From: LZORAL124-50-18 sp051208045
GTDB lineage: Bacteria > Pseudomonadota > Gammaproteobacteria > Pseudomonadales > Oleiphilaceae
Reading direction: 5' to 3'
NCBI GenBank assembly: GCA_051208045.1
Contig: JBPJFY010000018.1
Span: 1-58,441 of the forward strand
DNA: 58,441 bases
The notes under the pieces were generated by a model. That model searched no databases. It was not told the DNA's origin and was given only the letters and a program-made list of their open reading frames with translations. Shown in pieces: positions 42,652 through 51,421 of the stretch (positions within the stretch are counted from its first letter, which is position 1; every line of letters begins with the position of its first letter). The translations under genes were made by a program, and so were the position numbers.

Positions 42652-43941
42652 TCAGAAGTTCTGACCGGAACACTTGGCTGTTTTCACGTTGTAGTTACCG
42701 CAGGCCAGCGGTGATCGCCAGTCTGACACCAGGTCTTTCGAGCCGGGAAGGAAGTCGGACCAGGCATCACCCGGCACCAGGCCAGAGGTTTTCCACACTA
42801 CTTCAAACTGGCCATCGTCCTGGATTTCGCCGATCAGCACCGGCTTGGTGATATGATGGTTAGGCATCATGGCGGAATAGCCGCCCGTCAGGTTGGGAAC
42901 CGTGATACCAATCAATGCATCCTGAACCACGCCGGGATCCGTCGTTCCCGCCTTCTCAACGGCCTTCACCCACATGTTGAATCCGATGTAGTGCGCTTCC
43001 ATTGGGTCATTGGTTACGCGCTTTTCGTTTTTAATGTACTTGCGCCAGGATTCAATGAACTCATCGTTCTGCTCGGCTTCTACGCTCTGGAAGTAGTTCC
43101 AGGCGGCCAAATGGCCCACCAAAGGCTTGGTATCGATACCGGACAGCTCTTCTTCGCCCACGGAGAACGCCACCACTGGAATATCTTCAGCCGACAGACC
43201 CTGGTTGCCGAGCTCCTTGTAGAACGGTACGTTCGCATCGCCATTGATGGTGGACACGACTGCCGTCTTCTTGCCTGAAGAGCCGAACTTCTTGATATCG
43301 GAAACAATGCTCTGCCAATCGGAGTGACCAAATGGCGTGTAGTTGATCATGATATCTGCTTCTTTCACGCCCTTGTCTTTCAGATAGGCTTCAAGAATCT
43401 TGTTGGTGGTACGGGGGTAAACATAGTCGGTACCCGCCAGCACCCAACGCTCAACACCCACTTCGTTCATCAGGTAATCCACGGCAGGGACCGCCTGCTG
43501 GTTCGGAGCCGCCCCGGTATAAAATACGTTTTTCGAAGACTCTTCACCTTCGTACTGCACCGGATAGAACAGAATGCTGTTTAACTCTTCAAACACCGGC
43601 AATACGGATTTTCTTGATACCGACGTCCAGCAACCGAAAACCGCTGACACTTTGTCTTTCTCAACCAGCTCTCGGGCTTTCTCCGCAAACAGCGGCCAGT
43701 TCGATGCCGGATCGACCACGACCGGCTCAAGCTTTTTGCCGAGCAGTCCGCCTTTTTTGTTCTGCTCTTCGATCAGCATCAACATCGTGTCTTTCAGTGT
43801 GGTTTCGCTGATTGCCATTGTGCCGGACAGCGAGTGCAGAATACCTACTTTGATCGTGTCTTCGGCGGCGAAGGTGTAGGTGGATACAGACATGGACAGT
43901 GCAGCGGCTAATCCGGTTAAAGCGAGTTTTGCTTGTTTCAT
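42652..43941 (-). CDS. urtA: Urea ABC transporter substrate-binding protein UrtA
   Basis: About 429 residues. Signal peptide (ALTGLAAALSMSVSTYTFA) and a type I periplasmic binding fold: IKVGILHSLSGTMAISETTL, VFGCWTSVSRKSVLPVFEE, LFYPVQYEGEESS and YVYPRTTNKILE, all typical of UrtA/FmdD rather than amino-acid binding proteins. It ends with CGNYNVKTAKCSGQNF. RBS CAGGAG before ATG 43941. First gene of the urt-ure unit, under a sigma-54-like promoter. Confidence 0.96.
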   Translation of the reverse strand: MKQAKLALTGLAAALSMSVSTYTFAAEDTIKVGILHSLSGTMAISETTLKDTMLMLIEEQNKKGGLLGKKLEPVVVDPASNWPLFAEKARELVEKDKVSAVFGCWTSVSRKSVLPVFEELNSILFYPVQYEGEESSKNVFYTGAAPNQQAVPAVDYLMNEVGVERWVLAGTDYVYPRTTNKILEAYLKDKGVKEADIMINYTPFGHSDWQSIVSDIKKFGSSGKKTAVVSTINGDANVPFYKELGNQGLSAEDIPVVAFSVGEEELSGIDTKPLVGHLAAWNYFQSVEAEQNDEFIESWRKYIKNEKRVTNDPMEAHYIGFNMWVKAVEKAGTTDPGVVQDALIGITVPNLTGGYSAMMPNHHITKPVLIGEIQDDGQFEVVWKTSGLVPGDAWSDFLPGSKDLVSDWRSPLACGNYNVKTAKCSGQNF

Positions 43942-44061
43942 GGTTAAGCTCCTGTGATATACCATTCTTTTCTAAACGGGTTCACGCATTATTGTTGTCA
44001 TTGTTCGTAAATCGACGTACAGACAGCCAATGAATGTGTGCCTGTACATCTGCCGGATCAA

Positions 44062-44077
44062 AGCAGCCGCTGTGCCA
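44062..44077 (-). promoter_or_regulatory. Sigma-54 promoter candidate for urtA
   Basis: On the minus strand: TGGCACA-GCGG-CTGCT. It fits the -24/-12 consensus TGGCACr-N4-TTGCW at all but one position, with GG and GC 12 bases apart as required. The leader to urtA would be about 110 bases. Known nitrogen control of urea genes supports it. Confidence 0.7.
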
Positions 44078-44142
44078 TATATTTTTTTTCCATGATTTTC
44101 ATCACGTTATCGAAAGGATTAACAATTTTTGACCGAGCGCGC

Positions 44143-44191
44143 GCACCAGAGTATGCACCATATAGACTCATCAAACCTGGGTGGCGCACCA
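44143..44191 (-). promoter_or_regulatory. NtrC-like half-site cluster
   Basis: Three TGGTGC half-sites (read on the minus strand; GCACCA at 44143-44148, 44155-44160 and 44186-44191) lie 70-120 bases upstream of the sigma-54 candidate, the usual place for an enhancer protein. The first two are direct repeats 12 bases apart and the third lies in GGTGGCGCACC, a partial inverted pair. NtrC normally binds an inverted TGCACC-N5-GGTGCA, so the match is partial. Confidence 0.45.
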
Positions 44192-44279
44192 AATACAGGC
44201 AGGGCTGATCAATTGTATTTGCCTACCCGCCGCCAAGAGGATATCCTGCCGGCAAACACGCGAATTGAACGGGCCTACG

Positions 44280-44690
44280 ATGACCATCCACCGAAATTTG
44301 CTTCCCGAATTTCCGGGCAAACGCACACTCAAGTTAGCGTTGCGCGCCAGCCACTTGGTGTTTATTGCCATATTCACAGGCGGTATCTTCTTTGGCGAAA
44401 GTATTTCGTCACTGCAAGGGTATTGGATTGGTGCACTGATTACGGGTGTTGCACTAATGTTGATTGATTGGTTATCCAATCTAATCTGGATTGTTCAAAT
44501 ACGGGGCATATTCATCCTGGTTAAAATTTTCTGCCTCGTTTTGGCTCTTTATCGGCCGGAGTGGGCCGTGGCGCTTTTGCTTTTTGTCATTTTCAGCTCG
44601 GGTATCGTTGCACACGCGCCCAGTAAGTGGCGATACTACTCCGTGTACCATGGCCAGGTCATTCGATCCAACTATGATTCGAAAGGCTGA
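44280..44690 (+). CDS. Small membrane protein, unknown
   Basis: About 136 residues with four predicted helices (~20-42, 48-68, 72-95, 97-115), ending in a short basic tail. ATG 44280 (MTIHRNLL) is chosen because upstream residues are non-hydrophobic and overlap the regulatory region of urtA. No family recognised. It is divergent from urtA and followed after 47 bases by the GST-like gene. Confidence 0.6.
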   Translation: MTIHRNLLPEFPGKRTLKLALRASHLVFIAIFTGGIFFGESISSLQGYWIGALITGVALMLIDWLSNLIWIVQIRGIFILVKIFCLVLALYRPEWAVALLLFVIFSSGIVAHAPSKWRYYSVYHGQVIRSNYDSKG

Positions 44691-44737
44691 GCCACGCAGT
44701 TCCTTCATTTCTACCGGTTATTCAGGGAGAGAACACC

Positions 44738-45496
44738 ATGTTCCGACCACTCGACGTTACTACCTCGGTGCTTGCTTCATCACTGCGCTCATGGCGCGGT
44801 ACGAGTGGCAGTAAATCCACCAGACTGCCCAAACAGCCACTCCAACTGTTCGACTGCGAAGGGGATGCCGCCTGTCGACTGGCCCGGGAAGCGCTTACCG
44901 AGCTGAACCTCGATGCCATGATCTACCCGTGCCCCACCGATGGTCACCGACACTTACCGCGCCTGCAAGACCTCTCCGGCGGCGTAGAGATACCGTTTCT
45001 CTACGACCCGAACACCAATAAAAAGCTGACCGGCGCGAAAGCCATTGTCACGTATCTCTTCCGTCATTATCGGCTCACAGAAGCGCCGGAAGCACTTCGT
45101 GAAACAGCGGTGAACCGAATCAAATCGCTGTTGGCCTCTGGTGTGCGCCTGAACGCTGGTCGGCGAGCGATTCCCTCAAGGAATCCGGCACAGTATCTGA
45201 CCCTGTATAGCTTTGAAAGCAGCCCATACTCTCGAATGGTACGCGAAAAACTGTGCGCGCTGGAGCTGCCGTATTTACTGATTAACCTGGGCAAGCAGCA
45301 ACGCGCAGACATGGGGCCCGCCAACTTTCGCTTCACACTCAAGCCGTACCGCCCCTTACCCAATACGAAACGCGCCACCTTTTTCGCCCAACACGGGAAC
45401 GTGCAGGTGCCGTACCTCATTGACCCGAATACCGGGCAAGCACTGTTTGAATCAGCGGACATCACCAGATACCTGGCGGACGAATACCAGCTTTAG
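44738..45496 (+). CDS. Tandem glutaredoxin/GST-N-like protein
   Basis: 252 residues with two thioredoxin-fold halves of the glutathione S-transferase N-terminal type. Half 1 (~35-110): LQLFDCEGDAACRLAREALT ... VEIPFLYDPNTNKKLTGAKA. Half 2 (~155-250): LTLYSFESSPYSRMVREKLC ... VQVPYLIDPNTGQALFESAD. The redox-site position has Cys in half 1 (DCEGDAAC) and Ser in half 2 (SSPYS), and the helical GST C-domain is absent. RBS GGGAGAG upstream. May bind glutathione or be a structural or redox helper. Converges with the PhnA-like gene with a 4-base overlap. Confidence 0.78.
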   Translation: MFRPLDVTTSVLASSLRSWRGTSGSKSTRLPKQPLQLFDCEGDAACRLAREALTELNLDAMIYPCPTDGHRHLPRLQDLSGGVEIPFLYDPNTNKKLTGAKAIVTYLFRHYRLTEAPEALRETAVNRIKSLLASGVRLNAGRRAIPSRNPAQYLTLYSFESSPYSRMVREKLCALELPYLLINLGKQQRADMGPANFRFTLKPYRPLPNTKRATFFAQHGNVQVPYLIDPNTGQALFESADITRYLADEYQL

Positions 45497-45900
45497 GGCT
45501 CAATCAGGCCCGCAGCCTCCACCCAGGCCTCAATTTCCGGCTGCAGATAGAGCTCATCCAGCAAATCTGCAGCCCAGGACACGTTATTCAGGTGCCGCAA
45601 AATACGTACAGCAACTACCTGCACCGCAGGAAATTCGCTCCATACAACCTTTTCGAGAAAGTGCCAATAGGTTTCATCCGGCGGACCCGGTCGACGTATC
45701 CGGGTCAGGCAGGGGGTGCACAAAAACAACGTTCTCTCCAGCGCCGGTTCCTCCTGCAGAGGCAACACCTCATACGCCTCAAGCGGCGTTTGGCAGGTAC
45801 CACAGAGCTCGCAGCAGGACCCAGACCGGCGAGCGAGATCTTTCCCAAATCTGGACACCAGCCCCACACGTGCTTTTTGCCGCTCCCGCCCCTTTGTCAT
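45493..45900 (-). CDS. PhnA-like zinc-ribbon protein
   Basis: About 135 residues. After a basic start (MTKGRERQKARVGLVSRFGK) a zinc ribbon is formed by CCELCGTCQTPLEAYEVLP and, ~30 residues on, FLCTPCLTRI: two CxxC knuckles, as in the N-terminal domain of PhnA-type proteins. A helical C-terminal part follows. Despite the name, PhnA proteins of this kind are not shown to act on phosphonates. ATG 45900 has GGTGGC before it. Its stop overlaps the GST-like gene stop. Confidence 0.65.
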   Translation of the reverse strand: MTKGRERQKARVGLVSRFGKDLARRSGSCCELCGTCQTPLEAYEVLPLQEEPALERTLFLCTPCLTRIRRPGPPDETYWHFLEKVVWSEFPAVQVVAVRILRHLNNVSWAADLLDELYLQPEIEAWVEAAGLIEP

Positions 45901-46098
45901 ACTGCCACCTGGACCACCCTTTCCACTCGAACCAACCTTTACGGCGCTACCTGGATCTCTGTTCACAGCCCTGACTGCGCCTGTGTTCACTACGAGAATT
46001 CACTACTATAAATAGCCGAATGTGCCCCGCTTGCAAGGCACACACCTTGAATATTTGAGGAAAATTCACGCCCAAAGTTCAAAAATCCTTTTTTTTCC
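45901..46098. other. Intergenic, no gene seen
   Basis: Together with the following leader this gives about 420 bases without a gene between the PhnA-like start and the cold-shock ORF. An AT-rich part near 46000-46060 may contain the PhnA-like promoter. Nothing else is recognised. Confidence 0.4.
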
Positions 46099-46125
46099 TT
46101 CACGGTCTTCCGGATTGGGTATACA
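46099..46125 (+). promoter_or_regulatory. Cold-shock gene promoter candidate and long leader
   Basis: A TATACA -10 box at 46120-46125 with GGG before it and a weak TTCACG -35 at 46099. Transcription from here gives a leader of about 185 bases to the cold-shock start, similar to the ~160-base regulatory leaders of cspA-type mRNAs that fold differently in the cold. Confidence 0.45.
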
Positions 46126-46318
46126 CTTTCTTCTAGAGTCTTGGCGGTCCGAATCGGTTAGTATCGTTGTGGAGCATGTTGTACCGGCGAGTGGCTAACG
46201 GGGTGATCGAAAGATCCCTGCATTGGAATACCATGGAAAGTGTTTCCTTTCTCTCCCGAGTCTCACCCAGCAAAGCCCCCCCCAAAAGGGAAACGTTAGT
46301 AAGCAATTCAAAGGTAAT

Positions 46319-46537
46319 ATGAGTATGTCTGACAAGCAGACCGGTACGGTCAAATGGTTTAACGATAGCAAGGGTTACGGTTTCATTACACGTGATAATG
46401 GCCGGGACCTGTTTGTGCACTTCAGCAACATCGAGGCGGACGGTTTCAAGACTTTGAAAGAAGGTCAAGCCGTCAGCTTCACCGAGGGAGAAGGGAAAAA
46501 AGGCCCCCAAGCTGAGCATGTTCAGCTCATAGATTAA
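46319..46537 (+). CDS. Cold-shock domain protein (CspA family)
   Basis: About 72 residues, a single cold-shock domain. RNP1 is KGYGFITRD and RNP2 is DLFVHFSNI; start segment GTVKWFNDSKG and end GPQAEHVQLID match CspA proteins. Binds single-stranded RNA/DNA and melts mRNA structure. ATG 46319 (MSMSDKQ) or ATG 46325 both give the full domain. A long leader and a strong terminator at 46559 frame it as a single-gene transcript. Confidence 0.93.
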   Translation: MSMSDKQTGTVKWFNDSKGYGFITRDNGRDLFVHFSNIEADGFKTLKEGQAVSFTEGEGKKGPQAEHVQLID

Positions 46538-46558
46538 CTGTCTGCCAGTCTCTGTCCC

Positions 46559-46588
46559 AAGGCGTGCCAGCTCGCTGCACGCCTTTTT
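46559..46588 (+). terminator. Rho-independent terminator after cold-shock gene
   Basis: AAGGCGTGC-cagctcgct-GCACGCCTTTTT: 7-9 bp GC-rich stem followed by five T, 22 bases beyond the stop codon. Confidence 0.88.
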
Positions 46589-46634
46589 CTTTTTCCGGAA
46601 GCCTCCACCCAATTGATCACAGAGGGAGATCACC

Positions 46635-47099
46635 ATGTCAATCGAAAGTGGCAAAGTCGTCACCATCCACTACACACTCAAAGATGTTGACGGAAACACG
46701 CTGGAGTCAACCAGCGGTAATGATCCGTTGGCTTACCTGCATGGCAGCCACAACATTATTCCGGGGCTGGAATCCGCGCTGGCCGGTAAAGCAGAGGGCG
46801 AAACGGTTTCTGTGCTGGTTGCGCCCGAAGACGGGTATGGCCCTCGCGTTCCCGAGTTGATCCAGGAAGTACCCCGCTCCGCTTTCGAAGGCGTCGACAA
46901 CATTACACCAGGTATGGCATTCAATGCCGGCACTGACGACGGTTCAACGCACCGCGTCGTCGTGACGGCGGTCACCGACGAAACCGTTACCGTGGACGGC
47001 AACCACCCGCTCGCAGGCCAGAGCCTGAACTTCGACGTTGAAGTGGTTGGCATTCGCGACGCCAGCGAAGAAGAAATTTCCCACGGCCATGTCCACTGA
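46635..47099 (+). CDS. slyD: SlyD-like FKBP prolyl isomerase
   Basis: 154 residues. FKBP half VVTIHYTLKDVDGNTLESTS and GLESALAGKAEGETVSVLV / PEDGYGPR, interrupted by the insert-in-flap domain (~75-130) typical of SlyD. The end DASEEEISHGHVH is a very short His tail, unlike the long metal-binding tail of E. coli SlyD. Prolyl isomerase and chaperone. GGGAG precedes ATG 46635. It overlaps the YchJ gene by 11 bases. Confidence 0.9.
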   Translation: MSIESGKVVTIHYTLKDVDGNTLESTSGNDPLAYLHGSHNIIPGLESALAGKAEGETVSVLVAPEDGYGPRVPELIQEVPRSAFEGVDNITPGMAFNAGTDDGSTHRVVVTAVTDETVTVDGNHPLAGQSLNFDVEVVGIRDASEEEISHGHVH

Positions 47100-47613
47100 G
47101 ACATCCGCCCGGCCCTGCCCCTGTGGCAGCGGCCACCCTTTGGCCCAGTGTTGTGGCCGATATATTCTTGAGGGCGCCCCAGCCCCGAGTGCCGAGGCCT
47201 TGATGCGGTCACGCTTCACGGCCTTTGTGCTGCATCAGGCAGACTACCTCTGTCGCACACATCACCCCAATTCTCGCGCGCCAGACGAAAAAGAAGCACT
47301 GCAATCGAGTTTTCGTCACACACACTGGCAGGCGCTTTCGGTCCTCAGGTGTACGCAAGGCGGGCACGATGATACCGAGGGCACGGTGGAGTTTGTTGCC
47401 ACCTTCCAAGAAGGGAAACGGCAGGGACAATTGCATGAAGTATCACGCTTTGTGAGAGAAGGCGGCGAATGGTTTTACGTGGATGGCGAACTCCAGACGA
47501 CACCTCGACCGGCAGTGCCTCGATCCACCTCAAAAAAGCCAGGACGCAACGATCCGTGCTGGTGTGGCAGCGGGGTCAAACTGAAAAAATGTCACGGCCA
47601 CCTGCCTCAGTGA
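47089..47613 (+). CDS. YchJ-family SEC-C protein
   Basis: About 174 residues. Two SEC-C zinc motifs frame the protein: CPCGSGHPLAQCCG at the N-terminus and NDPCWCGSGVKLKKCHG at the C-terminus. Between them lies an NTF2-like YchJ middle domain (ALMRSRFTAFVLHQADYLCRT). Function unknown; a role with the ribosome or SecA-type targeting has been suggested for SEC-C. ATG 47089 lies inside slyD, so the two are coupled. Confidence 0.88.
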   Translation: MSTETSARPCPCGSGHPLAQCCGRYILEGAPAPSAEALMRSRFTAFVLHQADYLCRTHHPNSRAPDEKEALQSSFRHTHWQALSVLRCTQGGHDDTEGTVEFVATFQEGKRQGQLHEVSRFVREGGEWFYVDGELQTTPRPAVPRSTSKKPGRNDPCWCGSGVKLKKCHGHLPQ

Positions 47614-47640
47614 TATCGAGACAGGCAGACGAACGCTCAA

Positions 47641-47982
47641 TCAGTCGAAATCTTCCGAGACCGTTTCCTCAGACATACTCTCACCGGGCGTCGCACCCAG
47701 ATTGATTAAGCGCCGAGGATGACGCACGACGTGCAGGTACTTCATCCAGGTTTTTTCTGCCACGGTTTCCGCTGGTTTCTCACCATTGATGACCTGCAGC
47801 ATTGCTTCCTGGTCTGCGTCGACCGGCGCAACCCGTCCGTCCATGATCTGCTGTATGAGCACACCTGTCTGCAAAAGCACATCAGCTTCCTTCATGGAGA
47901 AAAAACCTGAACGCTGGAACCCGTGAGGAAAATTCACGGAATCAAAAAACTTCTTACCTGAAACAAAACTGGAATGGCTCAT
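47641..47982 (-). CDS. maoP: MaoP/YifE-family protein (DUF413)
   Basis: 113 residues. KKFFDSVNFPHGFQRSGFFS, MKEADVLLQTGVLIQQ and the end WMKYLHVVRHPRRLINLG correspond to YifE/MaoP, which in E. coli organises the Ori macrodomain together with the maoS site. GGAGGAAAT before ATG 47982 is a strong start. Converges with ychJ. No maoS-like site was identified here. Confidence 0.85.
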   Translation of the reverse strand: MSHSSFVSGKKFFDSVNFPHGFQRSGFFSMKEADVLLQTGVLIQQIMDGRVAPVDADQEAMLQVINGEKPAETVAEKTWMKYLHVVRHPRRLINLGATPGESMSEETVSEDFD

Positions 47983-48205
47983 ATTTCCTCCTCACCACAA
48001 ACGTTTTGCTGCCGAAGGCATGCTACTGGCACGGGGCCCATAACCTAGGGACTTTCCCCTAGTATCGCTCAACATTTAAAAGTCGCAAATTTATTCCCAA
48101 AAGAACATTTTGGCAATATTTTGCGACAGAAAAATAAAACGTTTATGACAGAGTTCTACGAACCCGAATTTTCATTCAGATCACTCCGCAGCCATTCTTC
48201 ACCAA

Positions 48206-49771
48206 TCAGGAAACGCCATCCACCGCCACAAAGTATTTGGGATCCTCCAGCACATTGACCTCAACCAGGTTTCCTGCCTTCTTCAGGAGCTTACGGCATT
48301 CGGGACTCAGGTGGCGCAAATGCAGGGTTTTACCCGCAGCCACATAGCGCTCAGCCAGGCTGTCAATCGCTTCGAGGCCGGAGTGATCACACACCCGGGA
48401 GTGAAGAAAGTCGATGATGACATCGGCACTATCTTCAGCCGGCAGAAAATGGGCACCAAAATCGGTTACCGAGCCAAAGAACAGGGGGCCATGAACTTGA
48501 TACACCGTTGAACCGGACGCATTCTCTTCCCGCTCAATCTGCATATGCTTGGCATGCTCCCAGGCAAACACCAGCGCTGACACAATAACACCCACAATGA
48601 CGGCCATCGCGAGATCTGTCGCGACTGTTACGCCGGAGACGAGCACCAGCACAAATGCATCATGTTTAGGAATCTTCCGCAGAATTCGAAAGCTACTCCA
48701 CTCGAATGTGCCCAGCACCACAATGAACATCACACCAACCAACGCCGCTACCGGGATCTGCTCGATCAACGGCGACGCAAACAAAATAAAGCCAAGGAGA
48801 CAGAGCGCGGCAGTGATTCCTGACAACCGGCCACGGCCACCGGAATTCACATTGATCATGCTCTGACCGATCATGGCACAGCCACCCATCCCGCCGAAAA
48901 ATCCGGTCGCCACGTTTGCCACACCCTGGCCAACACACTCACGATTCCCATTTCCTCGTGTTTCAGTAATCTCATCCACCAGTCGCAAGGTCAGCAAGGA
49001 CTCAATCAAGCCAATCGCCGCCAGAATCACGGAATACGGAAAAATGATGGTGAGCGTTTCCCAGGTCAGGGGCACCATGGGAATATGAAACTCGGGAAAC
49101 GAACCGGAGATCGACGCCACATCCCCCACGACCTTCGTGTCGAGGTTGAACCCAATCACCAGCAAACTTACCACGATAATCGCCGCCAACGATGAAGGCA
49201 CCGCTTTGGTGAGTTTAGGGAGATAGTGAATAATCCCCATGGTAAGCGCGACCAGGCCCAGCATGAGGTACAAATCCGCACCGCCCATCCAGGCAACATC
49301 AATGACCGAACCTTCCAGGCGGGTGCCAGTCAGCCAACCGTCCGCAGAGTTTTCTCCGAACTGCTGCAATTGAGCCAGAAAGATGACGATGGCCAGGCCA
49401 TTCACAAAGCCCAGCATCACCGGATGTGGCACCATTCGGATAAACTTGCCCAGCTGAAACACGCCTGCCAGCACCTGCAAAATGCCCATCAGTACTACCG
49501 TGGCAAACAGGTACTCTACGCCATGCGCGGCAACCAGAGAGACCATCACCACTGCCAGCGCTCCGGTCGCACCGGATATCATGCCCGGTCGGCCACCAAT
49601 TGCGGCGGTAATCAAGCCCACCATGAAAGCAGCATACAGCCCCACCAGAGGCTCAACCCCGGCAACAAACGCGAAAGCAACCGCTTCCGGGACCAGCGCC
49701 AGTGCGACAGTCAATCCGGACAGCACATCCGCTTTCAAACTGCCCTGACGATTTAACTGGAATTCAAACAT
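48206..49771 (-). CDS. SulP-family anion transporter with STAS domain
   Basis: About 521 residues. N-terminal membrane part with 10-14 helices (LKADVLSGLTVALALVPEAVA ... SGATGALAVV) and a conserved central GNRECVGQGVANVATGFFGG. A cytoplasmic STAS domain (~405-515) ends the protein (VIIDFLHSRVCDHSGLEAID). Compact SulP proteins of this type move sulfate, bicarbonate (BicA) or C4 acids with sodium or protons; sequence does not settle which. GGAGG seven bases before ATG 49771; the longer frame is excluded. Confidence 0.9.
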   Translation of the reverse strand: MFEFQLNRQGSLKADVLSGLTVALALVPEAVAFAFVAGVEPLVGLYAAFMVGLITAAIGGRPGMISGATGALAVVMVSLVAAHGVEYLFATVVLMGILQVLAGVFQLGKFIRMVPHPVMLGFVNGLAIVIFLAQLQQFGENSADGWLTGTRLEGSVIDVAWMGGADLYLMLGLVALTMGIIHYLPKLTKAVPSSLAAIIVVSLLVIGFNLDTKVVGDVASISGSFPEFHIPMVPLTWETLTIIFPYSVILAAIGLIESLLTLRLVDEITETRGNGNRECVGQGVANVATGFFGGMGGCAMIGQSMINVNSGGRGRLSGITAALCLLGFILFASPLIEQIPVAALVGVMFIVVLGTFEWSSFRILRKIPKHDAFVLVLVSGVTVATDLAMAVIVGVIVSALVFAWEHAKHMQIEREENASGSTVYQVHGPLFFGSVTDFGAHFLPAEDSADVIIDFLHSRVCDHSGLEAIDSLAERYVAAGKTLHLRHLSPECRKLLKKAGNLVEVNVLEDPKYFVAVDGVS

Positions 49772-49981
49772 GCCATAACCTCCGAGACCTGTCGGCATCC
49801 TTTTCGTCGATTGATTTCGCTACAAACAGGCAAAACATCGCCATCGCGCGCCAAAAAGGCGTGCACCACGCGGAAAGATCAATCGCCTAAGGAATTGTTT
49901 TTGTTGGGGGGATTAAAAGGGCGCGCATTCTATCATCGAACACGCCGGAGTTAAACCGAAAAGTTCATTTTTTATACAGGC

Positions 49982-50284
49982 TCAGACCGTTTGCTGTGGG
50001 TTCTGCACCAGAATCCAGGGACGCACCACCACCGCCCACAGCGGCTGATTGGCCTCATGCCACGCCACGGCCTGTGCATCCGACACCTGACCCAGAGTGC
50101 CCTCCGCCATCCAGGCAGACACGCGCGCTTTATCGTCCTGAGAGAGCGCGTGTGCAACCTCCACCAAATCTAACGTCTCAGCCACATAGATCACGGCACC
50201 TTTGGCAAACCACGGCTGAATCTCCTGCCAGGCGATCTGCGCGGTTTCCCCGAGAATTTTGGCCTTTTCCTCATCACTCGTCAT
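49982..50284 (-). CDS. DUF2288 family protein
   Basis: About 100 residues. KAKILGETAQIAWQEIQPWF, IYVAETLDLVEVAHALSQDD and the end LWAVVVRPWILVQNPQQ match the DUF2288 pattern known to me from gamma- and cyanobacteria. Cytoplasmic, function unknown. Start at ATG 50284 (MTSDEE) or 50290. Confidence 0.8.
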   Translation of the reverse strand: MTSDEEKAKILGETAQIAWQEIQPWFAKGAVIYVAETLDLVEVAHALSQDDKARVSAWMAEGTLGQVSDAQAVAWHEANQPLWAVVVRPWILVQNPQQTV

Positions 50285-50484
50285 ACCCACTCCATTTGCT
50301 CCTCAGCAACCCCCAGTCATCCGAGAGGGACAGTTACTGACCAATTTTGTCACCTATTTTAACACAACGCGTGACGCTAATTCACCTCAACACCCATAAC
50401 CCGCTGTAATCATTCAACTATCTCACCCTGGCATTGAGTATGCTTATAATCTGAAAGCGAATGCAATCAACAGGATAATCCTTC

Positions 50485-50706
50485 ATGACCGTGATCTCCC
50501 TCGCAGCACACGCACAGCGAATCCGGGCACAACGAAATCAGACTCAGGAGCAACAGACAGCCAATGCACACCAGGCACAGATTGTTTCCTTGTTTTCACA
50601 CACAACAGGGGGGGTGTCAGGCGGCCATGAAGCCAGGCAATTGGAAGCGCTGGAGCGTGTTACCGGACTCCGCTGGCACACGCTTCCAAAATCACTCGTG
50701 AATTAA
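50485..50706 (+). CDS. Small hypothetical protein, Gln-rich
   Basis: 73 residues, rich in Gln, Ala and His in the first half (HAQRIRAQRNQTQEQQTAN). The second half (EARQLEALERVTGLRWHTLP) looks helical. AGGA nine bases before ATG 50485 supports translation. No family recognised. About 200 bases of AT-rich DNA upstream can hold its promoter. Confidence 0.5.
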   Translation: MTVISLAAHAQRIRAQRNQTQEQQTANAHQAQIVSLFSHTTGGVSGGHEARQLEALERVTGLRWHTLPKSLVN

Positions 50707-50723
50707 CTGCAGGAATTACCCGG

Positions 50724-51230
50724 CTAAGCCGTTTGGCGGTCGCTGGCGGACGCTGGAGAGACGCGTTGCACAAACAGCTCGTCCACCAGGTAATGATTTT
50801 TTGGCAGCCCACTGCTGCACGCTTTGATGTAGTCTACGCGCCCCTTGAACTGCACCGTAACATGGCTGGTGAGCATCACGGAGGGCACACCGTCGTGGAT
50901 CCTCGCCTCATCCACCAACACCGCAAACTCGCCACTTTCGTCTTTGTACACAATAAAGAACGACACCACCGCGTTCGCCTGGCTGAACACCCGCATCCAT
51001 AAGGCGGCATTAAACGTCACTTCCGTCACCGCCAGTTTTTTTGTGGGCAGAGCAGCCTCTTTCTTGTGTTTCAAGAACTTATCGAGAAATCGTCGCGCCG
51101 CCGGAGGCACATGCTTGGTATCGGTTTCCGGCTTGCGCCTGCTCGGAAGCGCAATTTCAGCGACTTGAGCAATCGGCACCACCGCCAGCTCATCAAATTT
51201 TAATAGTTTTGCAGGAATTTTATCGGTCAT
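50724..51230 (-). CDS. Conserved-looking hypothetical protein
   Basis: About 168 residues. A basic linker (SRRKPETDTKHVPPAARRFL DKFLKHKK, read in two parts) precedes a beta-rich domain (~65-155: VTFNAALWMRVFSQANAVV, FFIVYKDESGEFAVLVDEAR, MLTSHVTVQFKGRVDYIKA). No signal peptide. Not recognised. ATG 51230 (MTDKIPAK) is chosen over ATG 51242. Confidence 0.55.
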   Translation of the reverse strand: MTDKIPAKLLKFDELAVVPIAQVAEIALPSRRKPETDTKHVPPAARRFLDKFLKHKKEAALPTKKLAVTEVTFNAALWMRVFSQANAVVSFFIVYKDESGEFAVLVDEARIHDGVPSVMLTSHVTVQFKGRVDYIKACSSGLPKNHYLVDELFVQRVSPASASDRQTA

Positions 51231-51421
51231 CACACACCTCACACGCTAACGGGCAGTGTATTCCCTTTTCATCCAGACTTCAGTGATGTTTGTTAGCCAA
51301 TTAGTGACGACTTGGTCAACAAATTACAAAACGCTACGAAATGTATCCATGCACACACATTGTCACCGGCCTGTGGTACCATGCACCTAACTTTCAGATA
51401 GATGCTCAGAAGGACAACGCT

